Assembly (NCBI GenBank): GCA_913777945.1
Contig: CAJYTY010000032.1
Span: 62,001-126,000, forward strand
Length of the DNA: 64,000 nucleotides
Direction of reading: 5' to 3'
From: an uncultured Acinetobacter sp.
GTDB lineage: Bacteria; Pseudomonadota; Gammaproteobacteria; Pseudomonadales; Moraxellaceae
Translations under genes and position numbers: made by a program
Notes under the pieces: model-generated
Told to the model about the DNA's origin: nothing
Database searches by the model: none
Seen by the model: only the letters and a program-made list of their open reading frames with translations
Shown: positions 31,601 through 40,490 of the stretch, piece by piece
Layout: the number at the start of each line of letters is the position of its first letter
Numbering within the stretch: the stretch's first letter is position 1

Positions 31601-32738
31601 TCGAAAAAAACTAGTCCTGATTACAGGGCGTATTTTTAACGATAATGGCGGAACGACCAATAATATCTTGAGTAATGCTTATAATGCCGTACAAGATGCA
31701 AATGAAATCGGCATTGCAGGGAGTCGTCTTAAACTTGCTAATTGTGCTGGTCTTGAGCTTAATTTTGTGACGATCAGTAATAGTAATGGAGAATATAGTT
31801 TTAAAGTTGAGGACAGCGTTCTAACCAATCCATTTTGTATCGTACAAACAAATTTGTCCGAATATAGTTCTGTCAGCGGAGCGAGTCCAACCGGAAGTTA
31901 TAACCGAAGTACGGATACGATTTCACTTCCTAAAACAACAGCAACCAGTTATCCAAATAATAATTTTGGTGATGCAAATCTGAATATCGTACTGACTGAA
32001 GACGGGCAACACACCATAGCTTCTGGAGATGTCACAGATTATCCGCATCGTCTCAATTCACAAGCTCCAGTACAAATCACTCAGTTCAATCAGTTGTCTA
32101 CCCAACAACCCAACAGTGGTAATGACCAAGTTTGGCAAGCTTTAGTTTATAAAGATGCTAACTGTAATGGGAATGTGGATAGTGGTGAAACCATATTTAA
32201 TCCAACCGTAGCGAATCCATATACGTTACAACCCAATGTAGATCTTTGTTTGGTTCAACGTGTTCATTCACCTACAAATGTCATGGCAGGTGCACAGCAT
32301 GTTTCGACCTTAGAGGCAAGTTATAGTGTGATCTTGGCAAATCCAACACAGACAATTACGGGTCAATCAATTAAACGACAAGATGTCACATTGATTGGTA
32401 AAGCGGGTCTTAGCTTAACTAAAAAGGTACGCGCAGTTGCCAGTTGTCCTTCAACGCCTGCTGATCAAAATCAATTTTCTGTAATGAATCAAGCAAATAA
32501 GGTCGACCATTTAGAGTATGAGATCACCTATAAAAATAATAGTACGAAGCTGCTGAATAATGTGAAAATTAAGGATAGTCTACCTATAGCCACCAGTTTC
32601 GGAAGTATGAGTTGTAATTCAACACCGAATGGTAATAGTTGTAATATCAATCATGTCGGAGATGCGTTAGAGTGGAATTTAACTGGCGTATTAAATCCCG
32701 CAGCGACAGGAACACTGAGGTTTTGTGTAAATCAATAA
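28626..32738 (+). CDS. Large exported multidomain protein (Calx-beta, DUF11, prealbumin-like repeats)
   Basis: A 1370-residue protein from the ATG at 28626; an in-frame ATG at 28587 is possible but lacks support. A signal peptide ends at about ISVANA. It is followed by a glycine/serine-rich N-terminal domain to ~260, a Calx-beta-like domain (~275-380) and a DUF11 domain (~400-530). Four repeats of about 110 residues then run from ~538 to ~992; they begin with a strand such as KIQKISQGGTGTFGF or IKKISRGGLGKFDF and end in CNFVNT, CTFINS or CTLTNT. An SdrD-B/Cna-B-like domain (ITGRIFNDNGG) and a final DUF11-like domain complete it. There is no anchor motif or partner gene, so its route to the surface is unclear. 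Likely an adhesin. Confidence 0.78.
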   Translation: MVGMKVLQILDLLKLQCTYSTKITIAILLCIFNISVANAAYQRGYLNLGFETPVISTGTNVCRVYISSTRVPGWLTTHPYGNEGFSGTCSISTNGSGQLMEMWAGSRNIDGTNTTPTNTIKAREGNQFVELNADAVSTVSQNICLVNGESVSWKFSHNGRNTADDTMLLRAGTQTITTVSTSKTGDGQVTSCVSGTCSVSSGSGSGVGATTGSTIKRWADYSGTFTYTGATGQVPMGFQSTSGTSTSGNFLDAIQIIVKPIIEFSSANYVVPENGGTVQPLKVIVVGDVPSGGISLVFNVNDGTAQLGVDYKINGGVANTFTKTIPQGNYGAGTPYVLEVPVEIINDLVNEVDDTFNVTINQSNDFHIMSSNDCGASGNGVANYVIKDDDLPTDMDLKVEKKQRIGTSGSFVADSLTMNLGDTIQYQLVISNKGENAVSDTSRANFTDAIPSNFNTLSLLSATKSNGAITCNASFTGNTLTGQFSGPKGATCTLIVQAKANSAGIVTNTATVNVPAANTEIFPSDNSSSVQVAIAKALITLTKSTIGGLGTFGFTLTGTSQASGSITTLTQGEEYQVDGDTTLTGVQPFVVTGTGSITINESSLPTSGGWSLTGASCRNTAGNSVGSQSGSVYTLTAADISNNPNLNCNFVNTKIPTVKIQKISQGGTGTFGFANTNLSSNSSNVATSLQGSPNIGTGTSPVLTVVSNSTDVVIRESSIATGYALKSASCIDSNSLITGNIGTFGNFSTDRITIPYTYLITGGADITCTFINSKPSLIIKKISRGGLGKFDFTGNNGIANHSITTTVQDTETVGETQYFTTSNPSTDAVITETNIPTGFRLTNAVCTGLPASSVTTNYTNATVTLNKSGIVSGAEIVCTLTNTLTTLTLIKKWDNAIAGDSAIVNSIGLDTNATTAVSIADQTGTNSTTGTPVVLMPNMIGKTATILESFSKGDAADYNSSLLCTGNNIALNGFKLTIHNDDAAIICTLTNSRKKLVLITGRIFNDNGGTTNNILSNAYNAVQDANEIGIAGSRLKLANCAGLELNFVTISNSNGEYSFKVEDSVLTNPFCIVQTNLSEYSSVSGASPTGSYNRSTDTISLPKTTATSYPNNNFGDANLNIVLTEDGQHTIASGDVTDYPHRLNSQAPVQITQFNQLSTQQPNSGNDQVWQALVYKDANCNGNVDSGETIFNPTVANPYTLQPNVDLCLVQRVHSPTNVMAGAQHVSTLEASYSVILANPTQTITGQSIKRQDVTLIGKAGLSLTKKVRAVASCPSTPADQNQFSVMNQANKVDHLEYEITYKNNSTKLLNNVKIKDSLPIATSFGSMSCNSTPNGNSCNINHVGDALEWNLTGVLNPAATGTLRFCVNQ

Positions 32739-32777
32739 CATCAATCTAGGTTAAATGATAAAAATGATTTTGGTGAT

Positions 32778-33647
32778 TTATGTTTTTAAACGGCCTTGTA
32801 GCCCACCTGTATGAATCGCCAAAATCCTTGTATTTGCTAGAAAGTGGTTCTGTTGAATTAAATCGAACAACCCCATCATCATCTTAGCGGTATAAACCTG
32901 TTCTAAAGGAATTGCATATTGCTGTTCAAATTGCTGCATAAATTGTAGTAGTTCATCAGTAGTTTTTGCATAACCCCCACAACAATAGGCATCGGTTAAT
33001 GTCCAATTGGTTTTAGTGGTCCACTGTTGAATATCGTGTTGTAAAAAATTCCCCTTTAATGCAGAAAATCCCACTATCTGTTGTTGATTTGAACTACTTT
33101 CAATCAGCCCTGCAATTGTTCCACCAGTTCCAACGGCACAGCAAATGACATCATAATTCTTTCGGTCATCTTCACTCAAAATTTCCTGTGTTCCTTGTAG
33201 AGCAAGTGCATTCGTTCCACCTTCTGGAATGATAAAGGCTTGAGAGTATTGCTGCTGTAGTTGTTGTAAATACTCAACATCATGGCGTAGCCGATATTCG
33301 GCTCGGCTGACAAAATGCAGTTGCATACCAAAATCTTGTGCTGTTTGTAGGGTAGGATTTAAGTCTTGAGTCGCAAGTTCTTCACCACGAATGATGCCAA
33401 TACTTTGAAAGCCAAAGCGTTGAGCTGCATAAGCCGTTGCTGCAATATGATTGGAGAATGCACCACCAAAAGTTAGTACTTGGGACAAACCTTGTTGTTG
33501 TACAGCGAGTAAGTTGTATTTCAGCTTAAAAAATTTATTGCCTGAAATTTGAGGATGAATCAGATCCAAACGCTTAATGGTTAATTGAACCGAACTGCTA
33601 AGCGCTAATGTTTGATAGGGTATGGGAAAAGCAATGTGATCAAACAT
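32778..33647 (-). CDS. PLP-dependent ACC deaminase / D-cysteine desulfhydrase family protein
   Basis: A 289-residue enzyme of the tryptophan-synthase-beta PLP fold. The cofactor lysine lies in SGNKFFKLKYN near residue 37-44. The asparagine/serine loop GGAFSNHIAATAYAA follows, and a glycine-rich phosphate-binding loop is at CCAVGTGGTIAGL. This pattern fits the ACC deaminase/D-cysteine desulfhydrase group, which breaks down D-cysteine or similar amino acids; the true substrate cannot be read from sequence. It lies 66 bp downstream of the efflux adaptor gene on the same strand but probably is not functionally linked. Confidence 0.85.
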   Translation of the reverse strand: MFDHIAFPIPYQTLALSSSVQLTIKRLDLIHPQISGNKFFKLKYNLLAVQQQGLSQVLTFGGAFSNHIAATAYAAQRFGFQSIGIIRGEELATQDLNPTLQTAQDFGMQLHFVSRAEYRLRHDVEYLQQLQQQYSQAFIIPEGGTNALALQGTQEILSEDDRKNYDVICCAVGTGGTIAGLIESSSNQQQIVGFSALKGNFLQHDIQQWTTKTNWTLTDAYCCGGYAKTTDELLQFMQQFEQQYAIPLEQVYTAKMMMGLFDLIQQNHFLANTRILAIHTGGLQGRLKT

Positions 33648-33713
33648 TTTCGAACAAGGGAAATGAATTTGATCACATTGTAAATGGATTTGATTGAGAA
33701 TGTCAGTCTTGCA

Positions 33714-34868
33714 TTAGGAGTCAGTATCTACAGAGCTAATCACAGACATACCTGGTCGTAATTTTTCCATGCCTTTTTGATTTGGATCAATCGCAATACG
33801 GACAGAAATCCGTTGTACCACTTTAGTGAAATTACCTGTCGCATTGTCAGGTTTGAGTACACTAAATTCAGAACCTGCGGCAGGAGAAATCTGCTCAACA
33901 TGCCCCGTAAATTTCTGATGATTCATGGCATCAACAGTGAAGTACGCTTTTTGACCAATTTTCATGTTGGCGATTTGGGTTTCTTTAAAGTTGGCAATCA
34001 CCCATGTTTGTTTTGGAATCAAATAAAGTAATTGTGTTCCTGCCGCTACATATTGACCTACACGAGGATTGACCTCACCCAATTGCCCATCGAATGGCGC
34101 GACAATAGTACTGTAGTCTTTGGTTGTATTGGCTTGGTCAAGTTGTGCTTGCGCGCTATTGACTTGTGCTTTTAAGCCAGATTGTGCCACTTGTGCCGTT
34201 TTTAACGATTCTTGTACCACTAAAATATTGGCTTCAGCTTGCTTGAGTAAAGCGTGATTATTTTGCACATCTGCTGCTGCTTTATCTTGTTCAGATTTTG
34301 AAGCAGCACCGCTATCTCCAAGTTGTTGATAGCGTTTTAACTCTGCTACGGATAAGTCATATTGTGCTTTAACCTGATCTAGCTTGGCTTGTGCTGCCAC
34401 AACATCAGCCTGACGTTGAGCAATCGCTTGGGTTTGATTAGCAAGACTGTTTTCAGCCTGCTCTACCCCTGATGCTGCCTGTGTCACTTTTTGGTCATAG
34501 GTGGTGGCATCAATATGCATCAACACTTGACCTTGTTTGACTTGATCAAAGTCTTTGATCAACACGTCTTTAACATAGCCATTGATTTGTGAGGACAGAA
34601 TCGTGGTTTTACCTTTTACATAGCTATTGTCGGTTTGTTCAACGGCTGTATGAAAGGGACCAATGCGCCATGCCCATAAGATAATGGTAATGCCAACTAT
34701 TAGTACCAATAACATCCACCAGAGGGTCGAGCGTTTGGTTTTAATCAGTTTACTCGTCGGTGGTGGAGGTGGTGGCAATTGTGCGGTAGGCGCTTTTACT
34801 ACTTGAGTACTCTCATTTTGTTTCACATCTGCAGCGTTATCGCTGTCAGGTTTATCTTGTTCGGACAT
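33714..34868 (-). CDS. HlyD/EmrA-type membrane fusion protein
   Basis: The periplasmic adaptor of a tripartite efflux system, 384 residues. The cytoplasmic N-terminus is Pro-rich (a run of prolines at about 32-37). One membrane helix follows (about 50-68), then a biotinyl-lipoyl-like half (DNSYVKGKTTILSSQINGYV), a long coiled coil of Ala/Gln-rich heptads (about 125-245) and the second lipoyl half and beta-barrel. It comes 28 bp after the MFS gene. With that transporter and an outer-membrane TolC-like channel encoded elsewhere it would export drugs or fatty-acid-like compounds. Confidence 0.9.
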   Translation of the reverse strand: MSEQDKPDSDNAADVKQNESTQVVKAPTAQLPPPPPPTSKLIKTKRSTLWWMLLVLIVGITIILWAWRIGPFHTAVEQTDNSYVKGKTTILSSQINGYVKDVLIKDFDQVKQGQVLMHIDATTYDQKVTQAASGVEQAENSLANQTQAIAQRQADVVAAQAKLDQVKAQYDLSVAELKRYQQLGDSGAASKSEQDKAAADVQNNHALLKQAEANILVVQESLKTAQVAQSGLKAQVNSAQAQLDQANTTKDYSTIVAPFDGQLGEVNPRVGQYVAAGTQLLYLIPKQTWVIANFKETQIANMKIGQKAYFTVDAMNHQKFTGHVEQISPAAGSEFSVLKPDNATGNFTKVVQRISVRIAIDPNQKGMEKLRPGMSVISSVDTDS

Positions 34869-34896
34869 AATCTTTTCTCAATCTAATACAGTGGTA

Positions 34897-36543
34897 CTAA
34901 CTGGCTGTTTGCAAACTTTTTCGGGTTTTGTATTTATTCCGTGCATATTTGAATAAGCCCCAAAGTAGTAAAACCACTGCAAAAATGCCATTTAATGCAA
35001 TTACATCGTTATAGGCTCGGACTTGGGCTTCACGGGTTACTACTTTATTCAGATTCTGCAAGGCTTGGTTGTTTTGCAAAACAGGATCATTGCTGTTGAG
35101 CATGGCACTGTGTTGATAGGTTTGTAAGCGTTGCGCGACGATGGGGTCGGTAGGGTCGAGACTGCTGTTGATTTCTACTTTATAGTCATAGGTATGGCGT
35201 TGCTGATAGGTGTTAAAGAAGGATGAACCGACTAAACCACCAAAGTTTTGCGTTGCTGAAAACAATACAATAAAGGTCACTACATATTGAGGACCACGTT
35301 GTAAAGTTCGCATAAAGCCCATGAGCAACAGTGGGCCGATAAAGACCCCACCTGCAAAGCTGACTAAAAATTGACTGCGATAGAAATTGGCAGGGCGAAC
35401 GTCACTGGTGAGGTGATAATCTAAGGCGCAGGCAATTAAAATCAAGATTTCAGCGAGAAATAAATTCAGAATGAGGCGTTCACGGTGAAAGGTGAGTGCA
35501 CTAAAGACTGAGCCTGCGATGGTCCCACAGAAAATCACGACATAGAGTGGGACAAACTGATCGGGTCCCATACCTATGGTTTTTAGAAAATTGACAGCAG
35601 CATAACTTTGTTCTGACATTAACAAACGTAAGGCAAAGGCGCTAACCACAAAACTGAGTAAATCGCCTGCTGCTAACCAACGTGTCATGATCAGTGGATT
35701 AGCACGATAATGTTCGTAAGTAAGACCAAAAACAATCAGACAAAAACCCACAATTAAGGTATAGGCCAACCAAGGACTATCAAACCACCAATGAATTGGA
35801 CCTTGGGTCAATACAATACACAAACATGCAAAACCGGGAGCGAGTAAAGCAAAAGTGAAGAAGTCCTGCTTTTCAAAAACCTGTAAACGTAAGCTTCGAG
35901 GAAGCTTTAACGCAACTACCATCGCTAAACAACAGATCGCTAAGCCCAGTTCAAAGGTATAAATTACATCCCACTGATTGGCACTCAGCAAGAACGGGGA
36001 AATGATCCACGCTAAGGGTAGGCCAAGCTGTTGGAATCCGAATGCTAAATAAATTCCTTTGGCCATATCGGCTTTACCAAAAGCTTGCATGGTGTAATAC
36101 ATACCCAATGAGCTAAGTGGTGCAGCTGCTAAGCCAGCAATGAAACGAACAAACAATGCCATTTCATAGGTTTTAACGAAAATGTGTAAGATCAATACGC
36201 CAATAAAAACCAATAGACCAATTTCTGAGAATAGGCGCAAACCATATTGTTGACGCGCTTTAAATAAAATCAGGTTAGAACTGACATTCGCCATCACATA
36301 AGCCGCAGGTAACCAAGCAGCTTGAGAAGGGGTTAGACCATATTCACCTTGGAAAATGGGCAAATTCGCAACGATAAAGCCATTACTTAAACTGGCAGCA
36401 ATACAAATAAACAGCCCAATAAAAAAATAGGCGAAGCGTTTTGGTTTAGCGTGTGCGATTGCTGCGGGCGAGCCGGGTAAGGTTGGACGCTCATCCGCAG
36501 ACCAATCAGGAGGAGTTTCAAGATAGCGAGGGCTTTTATCCAT
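34897..36543 (-). CDS. MFS efflux transporter, DHA2 (EmrB-like) type
   Basis: A 548-residue multidrug exporter with about 14 membrane helices, middle gene of the tetR-MFS-hlyD unit. The first loop region carries GLTPSQAAWLPAAYVMANV, the family's typical segment after helix 1, and motif-C-like glycine and proline patterns appear around AFGFQQLGLPLAWIISP. A ~50-residue hydrophilic N-terminus precedes helix 1. It lies 13 bp after tetR. The substrate is unknown. Confidence 0.88.
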   Translation of the reverse strand: MDKSPRYLETPPDWSADERPTLPGSPAAIAHAKPKRFAYFFIGLFICIAASLSNGFIVANLPIFQGEYGLTPSQAAWLPAAYVMANVSSNLILFKARQQYGLRLFSEIGLLVFIGVLILHIFVKTYEMALFVRFIAGLAAAPLSSLGMYYTMQAFGKADMAKGIYLAFGFQQLGLPLAWIISPFLLSANQWDVIYTFELGLAICCLAMVVALKLPRSLRLQVFEKQDFFTFALLAPGFACLCIVLTQGPIHWWFDSPWLAYTLIVGFCLIVFGLTYEHYRANPLIMTRWLAAGDLLSFVVSAFALRLLMSEQSYAAVNFLKTIGMGPDQFVPLYVVIFCGTIAGSVFSALTFHRERLILNLFLAEILILIACALDYHLTSDVRPANFYRSQFLVSFAGGVFIGPLLLMGFMRTLQRGPQYVVTFIVLFSATQNFGGLVGSSFFNTYQQRHTYDYKVEINSSLDPTDPIVAQRLQTYQHSAMLNSNDPVLQNNQALQNLNKVVTREAQVRAYNDVIALNGIFAVVLLLWGLFKYARNKYKTRKSLQTAS

Positions 36544-36556
36544 GTTATTCCTCGAA

Positions 36557-37105
36557 CTAAACTTTAATGCCGTTTAATAATAATTCTATTGCGCGTTGTG
36601 CTAAGCGAATTTGATCAGAACGATGATGTCCCTGAAATGAAGATCCTAAAATCGCCGTAATCATGCCAAAATCTTGTGGAGTGAGGTCAGGTCGACAGAG
36701 TCGATGTTCAATCGCTTGATCAATCAGTGGTTGCAAAGCTTTATCACGTCTTTCATAAATGTTTAGCATGATTGGGTCTTGTCGATCAATAATGCGCCAG
36801 TAATCAATCAATACAACCAAATGTGGAAGTTGTTCAACGTGGCCTTCGATTAGACGAATAAAACCATCATTGAGCCCTTGTAAGGCTAGAGCGCGTTGCT
36901 CTAAACGAGTCATTGCTTGTTCAAGTAAAGCCAGCATCAATGCCTTTCGATCTGCAAAGTTACGATAAAAGGTCGCACGACCAACGCCTGCATGATCAAT
37001 AATGGTTTGTAATGGGACGTGAACACCATGTGTTCTAAAGACTTCCTCTGCTGCGTTGAGGAGTTCGTCACGATTATGCGCTGCCAATTGCTGACGTTTT
37101 GCCAT
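36557..37105 (-). CDS. TetR-family repressor of the efflux operon
   Basis: A 182-residue regulator with an N-terminal helix-turn-helix (about 10-55; TIIDHAGVGRATFYRNFADRKALM) and a C-terminal ligand-binding helical domain. It is the first gene of the unit with the MFS and HlyD genes (13-bp and 28-bp gaps), which implies that it represses its own operon. A near-perfect inverted repeat 35 bp before its start is the likely operator. Confidence 0.9.
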   Translation of the reverse strand: MAKRQQLAAHNRDELLNAAEEVFRTHGVHVPLQTIIDHAGVGRATFYRNFADRKALMLALLEQAMTRLEQRALALQGLNDGFIRLIEGHVEQLPHLVVLIDYWRIIDRQDPIMLNIYERRDKALQPLIDQAIEHRLCRPDLTPQDFGMITAILGSSFQGHHRSDQIRLAQRAIELLLNGIKV

Positions 37106-37140
37106 GACTCAAATTCTTGAAAGATCGAATGTGAATTAAA

Positions 37141-37156
37141 CGGACATTTTTGTCCG
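37141..37156. promoter_or_regulatory. Probable TetR operator
   Basis: A perfect inverted repeat CGGACA-TTTT-TGTCCG sits between tetR (start at 37105, minus strand) and the DUF1345 gene (start at 37285). The dyad size and position suit a TetR dimer and autorepression of the efflux operon. It could also influence the divergent gene. Confidence 0.65.
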
Positions 37157-37284
37157 AAGTAAATCTTAAGCAGCTTATATTTTGTTTAATTTAAGTAAAA
37201 TACATGTGATATGGTGTTCCGATAAGACTTTATAACGTCAAAATAAGCATCAATTGAGACTAAACACAAAATAAAAGGTGAAAA

Positions 37285-37962
37285 ATGCAGGGCTTTATAC
37301 AGCGTTTTGCGAGAGGGATTAGACATCGACCATACCTATCCGCAACCTTTAGTTTAGGTCTCGTGATTTATGCAGTTTTGCATTTTTTCACCCATTGGCA
37401 ATGGGCAACTTGTTTACAAATAGGCTGGAATATTGCCATTTGGTTATATTTATTTCTGACCTTAAAAATGATGTGGCACTTAGATGCCGTACATATTTTG
37501 CAAAGAGCCAAACAACAAGATGCAGGCAAATGGGCCATTCTAAATGTCGTGTTGATTGCGATTGTGATTTGTTTTATTTCGATTGTGGTGCAATTGAGTC
37601 ATGTCCCAAAAGACCAAACTTTTTTAAAAGGATTTCTGATTTTGTTGACCATTGGGACTATTTTTTCAACATGGCTGTTGCTGCATACTTTATTTGCGAT
37701 TCACTACGCGCATGATTACTATCTTGCCAAAAGTCAGCAAAAGAATCCGGGTTTAGATTTTCCAAAAACTGATCAACCTGATTATCTCGATTTTATTTAT
37801 TTTAGTTATATTATCGGCACTTCTGCACAAACGGCAGATGTTTCGATTACCAGTTCTGAATTGAGGCATCTGAATATTTTTCATTGTGTCTTGGCTTTTA
37901 TTTTTAATACCATGATTTTAGCCATCGCAATCAATGTGGCAGCCAGTTTAATTGGATTATAA
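37285..37962 (+). CDS. DUF1345 family membrane protein
   Basis: A 225-residue integral membrane protein with about five hydrophobic helices. The loop DYLDFIYFSYIIGTSAQTADVSITSSELRH is the DUF1345 hallmark and resembles ion-channel pore regions of the two-pore potassium type. Function is not established. It is divergent from tetR and shares its operator-containing intergenic region, so it might be co-regulated with the efflux operon. An AAAAGGTG site precedes the ATG. Confidence 0.8.
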   Translation: MQGFIQRFARGIRHRPYLSATFSLGLVIYAVLHFFTHWQWATCLQIGWNIAIWLYLFLTLKMMWHLDAVHILQRAKQQDAGKWAILNVVLIAIVICFISIVVQLSHVPKDQTFLKGFLILLTIGTIFSTWLLLHTLFAIHYAHDYYLAKSQQKNPGLDFPKTDQPDYLDFIYFSYIIGTSAQTADVSITSSELRHLNIFHCVLAFIFNTMILAIAINVAASLIGL

Positions 37963-38062
37963 TTGATAACTTTTTTTTATTAATTCTATTAAAATACATC
38001 ATTTTTATTTTTGATTAGTGTCGTCTATTTTAAAAGATAGATGACATAGCAAGGATAAAAAC

Positions 38063-38821
38063 ATGACCACTCAGCATCAAGTTAATCAACAGCAATACCA
38101 AGATAAATCGCAAGCTTATTTACACAGTCACGTACATGCACAAGGCGTCGAATTTCAGAAGATGCAACAACTCATCCAATCTCATCAATTTCAAAAAGTC
38201 TTAGATTTGGGCTGTGGTGGTGGGCATGTGACTTATCAGGTGGCAGCATTGGTTGATGAAGTAGTTGCCTATGATTTAACGCCGTCAATGGTTGAGCTTC
38301 TATCGATTCAAGCCAAACAAAGAGGTTTTGAAAACGTGATTGCCCAACAAGGTGCAGCGGAACAATTGCCTTTTGTAGATCAAAGTTTTGACTGTGTCAT
38401 CACGCGTTATTCAGCGCATCATTGGCAGAGTGTTGCTCAGGCAATGCATGAAATTTATCGCGTATTAACTCAAGGCGGCAAAGTTATTATTGTTGATATT
38501 TTAGGAAATTCAAATCCTGTGATTGATACTTTTTTTCAGACCATTGAAATGATTCGAGATCCGAGTCATGTCAGAAATTATAGTTTGCAGGAATGGATGT
38601 ATTTCGCGGAATCTACAGGCTTTAAAGTTGAAACCGTTGCAAAGCAACGTTTGGATTTAGATTTCCAAAGTTGGACAGAACGGATGCAAACTCCTGAATA
38701 TGCCATTACCACCATACGTGATTTACAAAGCAAAGCATCAGAGCAGGTGCAACGATATTATCAAATCAAATCCGATGGCTCATTTAGCAGTGATGTTGCT
38801 TATATCGTTTTATCAAAATAA
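38063..38821 (+). CDS. SAM-dependent methyltransferase (class I)
   Basis: A 252-residue cytosolic methyltransferase of the UbiE/YcgJ type. Motif I is VLDLGCGGGHVTY at about 46-58, motif II/III is VVAYDLTPSMVE, and motif IV-like SFDCVITRYSAHHW is at about 110-123. The acceptor substrate is unknown. It ends at a shared terminator with the convergent oleate hydratase gene. Confidence 0.85.
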   Translation: MTTQHQVNQQQYQDKSQAYLHSHVHAQGVEFQKMQQLIQSHQFQKVLDLGCGGGHVTYQVAALVDEVVAYDLTPSMVELLSIQAKQRGFENVIAQQGAAEQLPFVDQSFDCVITRYSAHHWQSVAQAMHEIYRVLTQGGKVIIVDILGNSNPVIDTFFQTIEMIRDPSHVRNYSLQEWMYFAESTGFKVETVAKQRLDLDFQSWTERMQTPEYAITTIRDLQSKASEQVQRYYQIKSDGSFSSDVAYIVLSK

Positions 38822-38825
38822 GCTG

Positions 38826-38863
38826 AAAAGCCATAGGGCGGCAATCCGCCCTATGGCTTTTTA
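38826..38863. terminator. Bidirectional terminator (methyltransferase / oleate hydratase)
   Basis: A perfect 16-bp stem AAAAGCCATAGGGCGG / CCGCCCTATGGCTTTT with a CAAT loop, flanked by A and T runs. It serves both convergent genes and is one of the strongest hairpins in the window. Confidence 0.93.
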
Positions 38864-38867
38864 AAAC

Positions 38868-40490
38868 TTAGTGAAAGACTGCTTCCAAAGCATTTAAGCC
38901 AACTTTAGGATCGAGTAAACCATTATAAATTTCTGGAATTTCACGTTCGACACCTAAGAGTTGATAAATGGCAATCATGGCGCAACGTACTGAATATTCC
39001 ACAGTGAAAACCACATCATCTTCCAGCTCTACGAATTGACCTAAGAAAGCAAAGTTGACCGCATTTTCAGGAATGACCAATGGGCGATCACCTGCTTTAC
39101 GACATGCAAATAGGGCAGAAGCATAAGGCATCATTACCGTGGTAATGTCGGTATGTGCCAACACATGATCCAAGATGTCATCGAAACCAAGTTGATGAAT
39201 CAACTCGATTAAAATCTCTTGACCTGTGGCTTCACTCATTGATTTTTTAATGTAATCGCCGATATGGTCAATTTCAAAACCATAACCCCATAAGGTGAAT
39301 TTGCCTTCTGGTAAGTCAGCAAAATGTGGTTGAGCTGGGACGACCACAGACAGATGCCAACCAGATTCAAACCAAGTCATCAATGCACCTGTACCGGGTT
39401 CATTTCCTGTGTAATCAATAATCCGTTTTAGCAGTACATCATCATGCATGGTGAGCGTAAAGGACTTCCATTTATGCTCATCAATGTTGCCATAGAAGGT
39501 CATTGGACGACCAAAATCAGGGGCTTTTTGAGCCAATGTTTCCCACAAACGCCAGCCATGATCTTGTCGATCACGAATCAGCTCAGGAACATCGAATTTA
39601 TCACCATAACGTGAATCAGCCGTAATTGAACCTAAAGTAAAGAGCGCAAGATCATGCTCGCCCAGTTGAATTTGTTCAGTGCCTTCTGGAATGTTGACAT
39701 AAAGTTTGGCTGCCTTACGTTCCTTCGTTTGGGCATCTTCGACAAAGTCTGCATCTGTGACATAACTACCGAAACGAACATCAACGCCTTGTTCCACCAA
39801 CCAACGTTGTAGGGGATGGATCATTGAATCATATTGATTGTATTTGGTTCGTTTCACGCCTGCCAAGGTATGGATGCGTGGTAATTCTTGAATGAAACGT
39901 AAAAAATAACGGCGTAATTCTGCTGCGCTATGCCATTTTTGAAAGGCAAACGTGGTTCGCCACATCCGCCAAAAATTACTTTTGAAAAATGCATCATCAA
40001 AAAATTCATCGATACGGCGACTACCAATACGATCTTCTTTTAATGCTAACAGCTGTAACATTTGAGCACGGTTGAGCGTTGATAATCCCAATTTTTGAGC
40101 TTCTGCAATAATATGATTTGAGTCGATCAAACGTGCTTGAGCATTGGTTTTGACTTGTTCATTGAACTCACGGCATTCTTCACGAACAGAAATGTCTGGA
40201 TTTTCTAAAGATGGAATGCTTGAAAATAAATCCCAAGTACACAAATAAGTCTCATCAGTTAGCATACGCCCACCACGTGTGACCCATGCTTGGTTAGGAT
40301 TAAGCGGATTATGTCCACCATCCATCGAACCACCAGAAACATTCAACTCTTCTAAAATATGGATATGTTCGGCTGGCACTTTAGCATCACGAATCGCAAA
40401 AGCAGCAGCAGCCATACCAGCTATGCCTCCACCTACAATCCAAAGATGTGATTTAGAGCGGTCTAATGTTTTCAGTCTTTTATTTTGCAT
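38868..40490 (-). CDS. ohyA: Oleate hydratase (MCRA family)
   Basis: A 540-residue FAD protein that adds water across the cis-9 double bond of oleic acid. The start at 40490 has GAGG 8 nt before it; the in-frame ATG at 40532 has no ribosome site. The FAD-binding motif GGGIAGMAAAAFAIRD lies near residue 20, followed by SGGSMDGGHN and RGGRMLTDETYLCTWDLF, which are typical of the myosin-cross-reactive antigen family. The enzyme is thought to detoxify or modify host or membrane unsaturated fatty acids. Monocistronic; ends at the shared terminator. Confidence 0.9.
   Translation of the reverse strand: MQNKRLKTLDRSKSHLWIVGGGIAGMAAAAFAIRDAKVPAEHIHILEELNVSGGSMDGGHNPLNPNQAWVTRGGRMLTDETYLCTWDLFSSIPSLENPDISVREECREFNEQVKTNAQARLIDSNHIIAEAQKLGLSTLNRAQMLQLLALKEDRIGSRRIDEFFDDAFFKSNFWRMWRTTFAFQKWHSAAELRRYFLRFIQELPRIHTLAGVKRTKYNQYDSMIHPLQRWLVEQGVDVRFGSYVTDADFVEDAQTKERKAAKLYVNIPEGTEQIQLGEHDLALFTLGSITADSRYGDKFDVPELIRDRQDHGWRLWETLAQKAPDFGRPMTFYGNIDEHKWKSFTLTMHDDVLLKRIIDYTGNEPGTGALMTWFESGWHLSVVVPAQPHFADLPEGKFTLWGYGFEIDHIGDYIKKSMSEATGQEILIELIHQLGFDDILDHVLAHTDITTVMMPYASALFACRKAGDRPLVIPENAVNFAFLGQFVELEDDVVFTVEYSVRCAMIAIYQLLGVEREIPEIYNGLLDPKVGLNALEAVFH

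Noticed and set aside
28626..32738. Type I secretion or autotransporter status of the large surface protein
   Set aside because: No C-terminal beta-barrel, GGxGxD repeats or LapD-type signals are present, so no such system is claimed.
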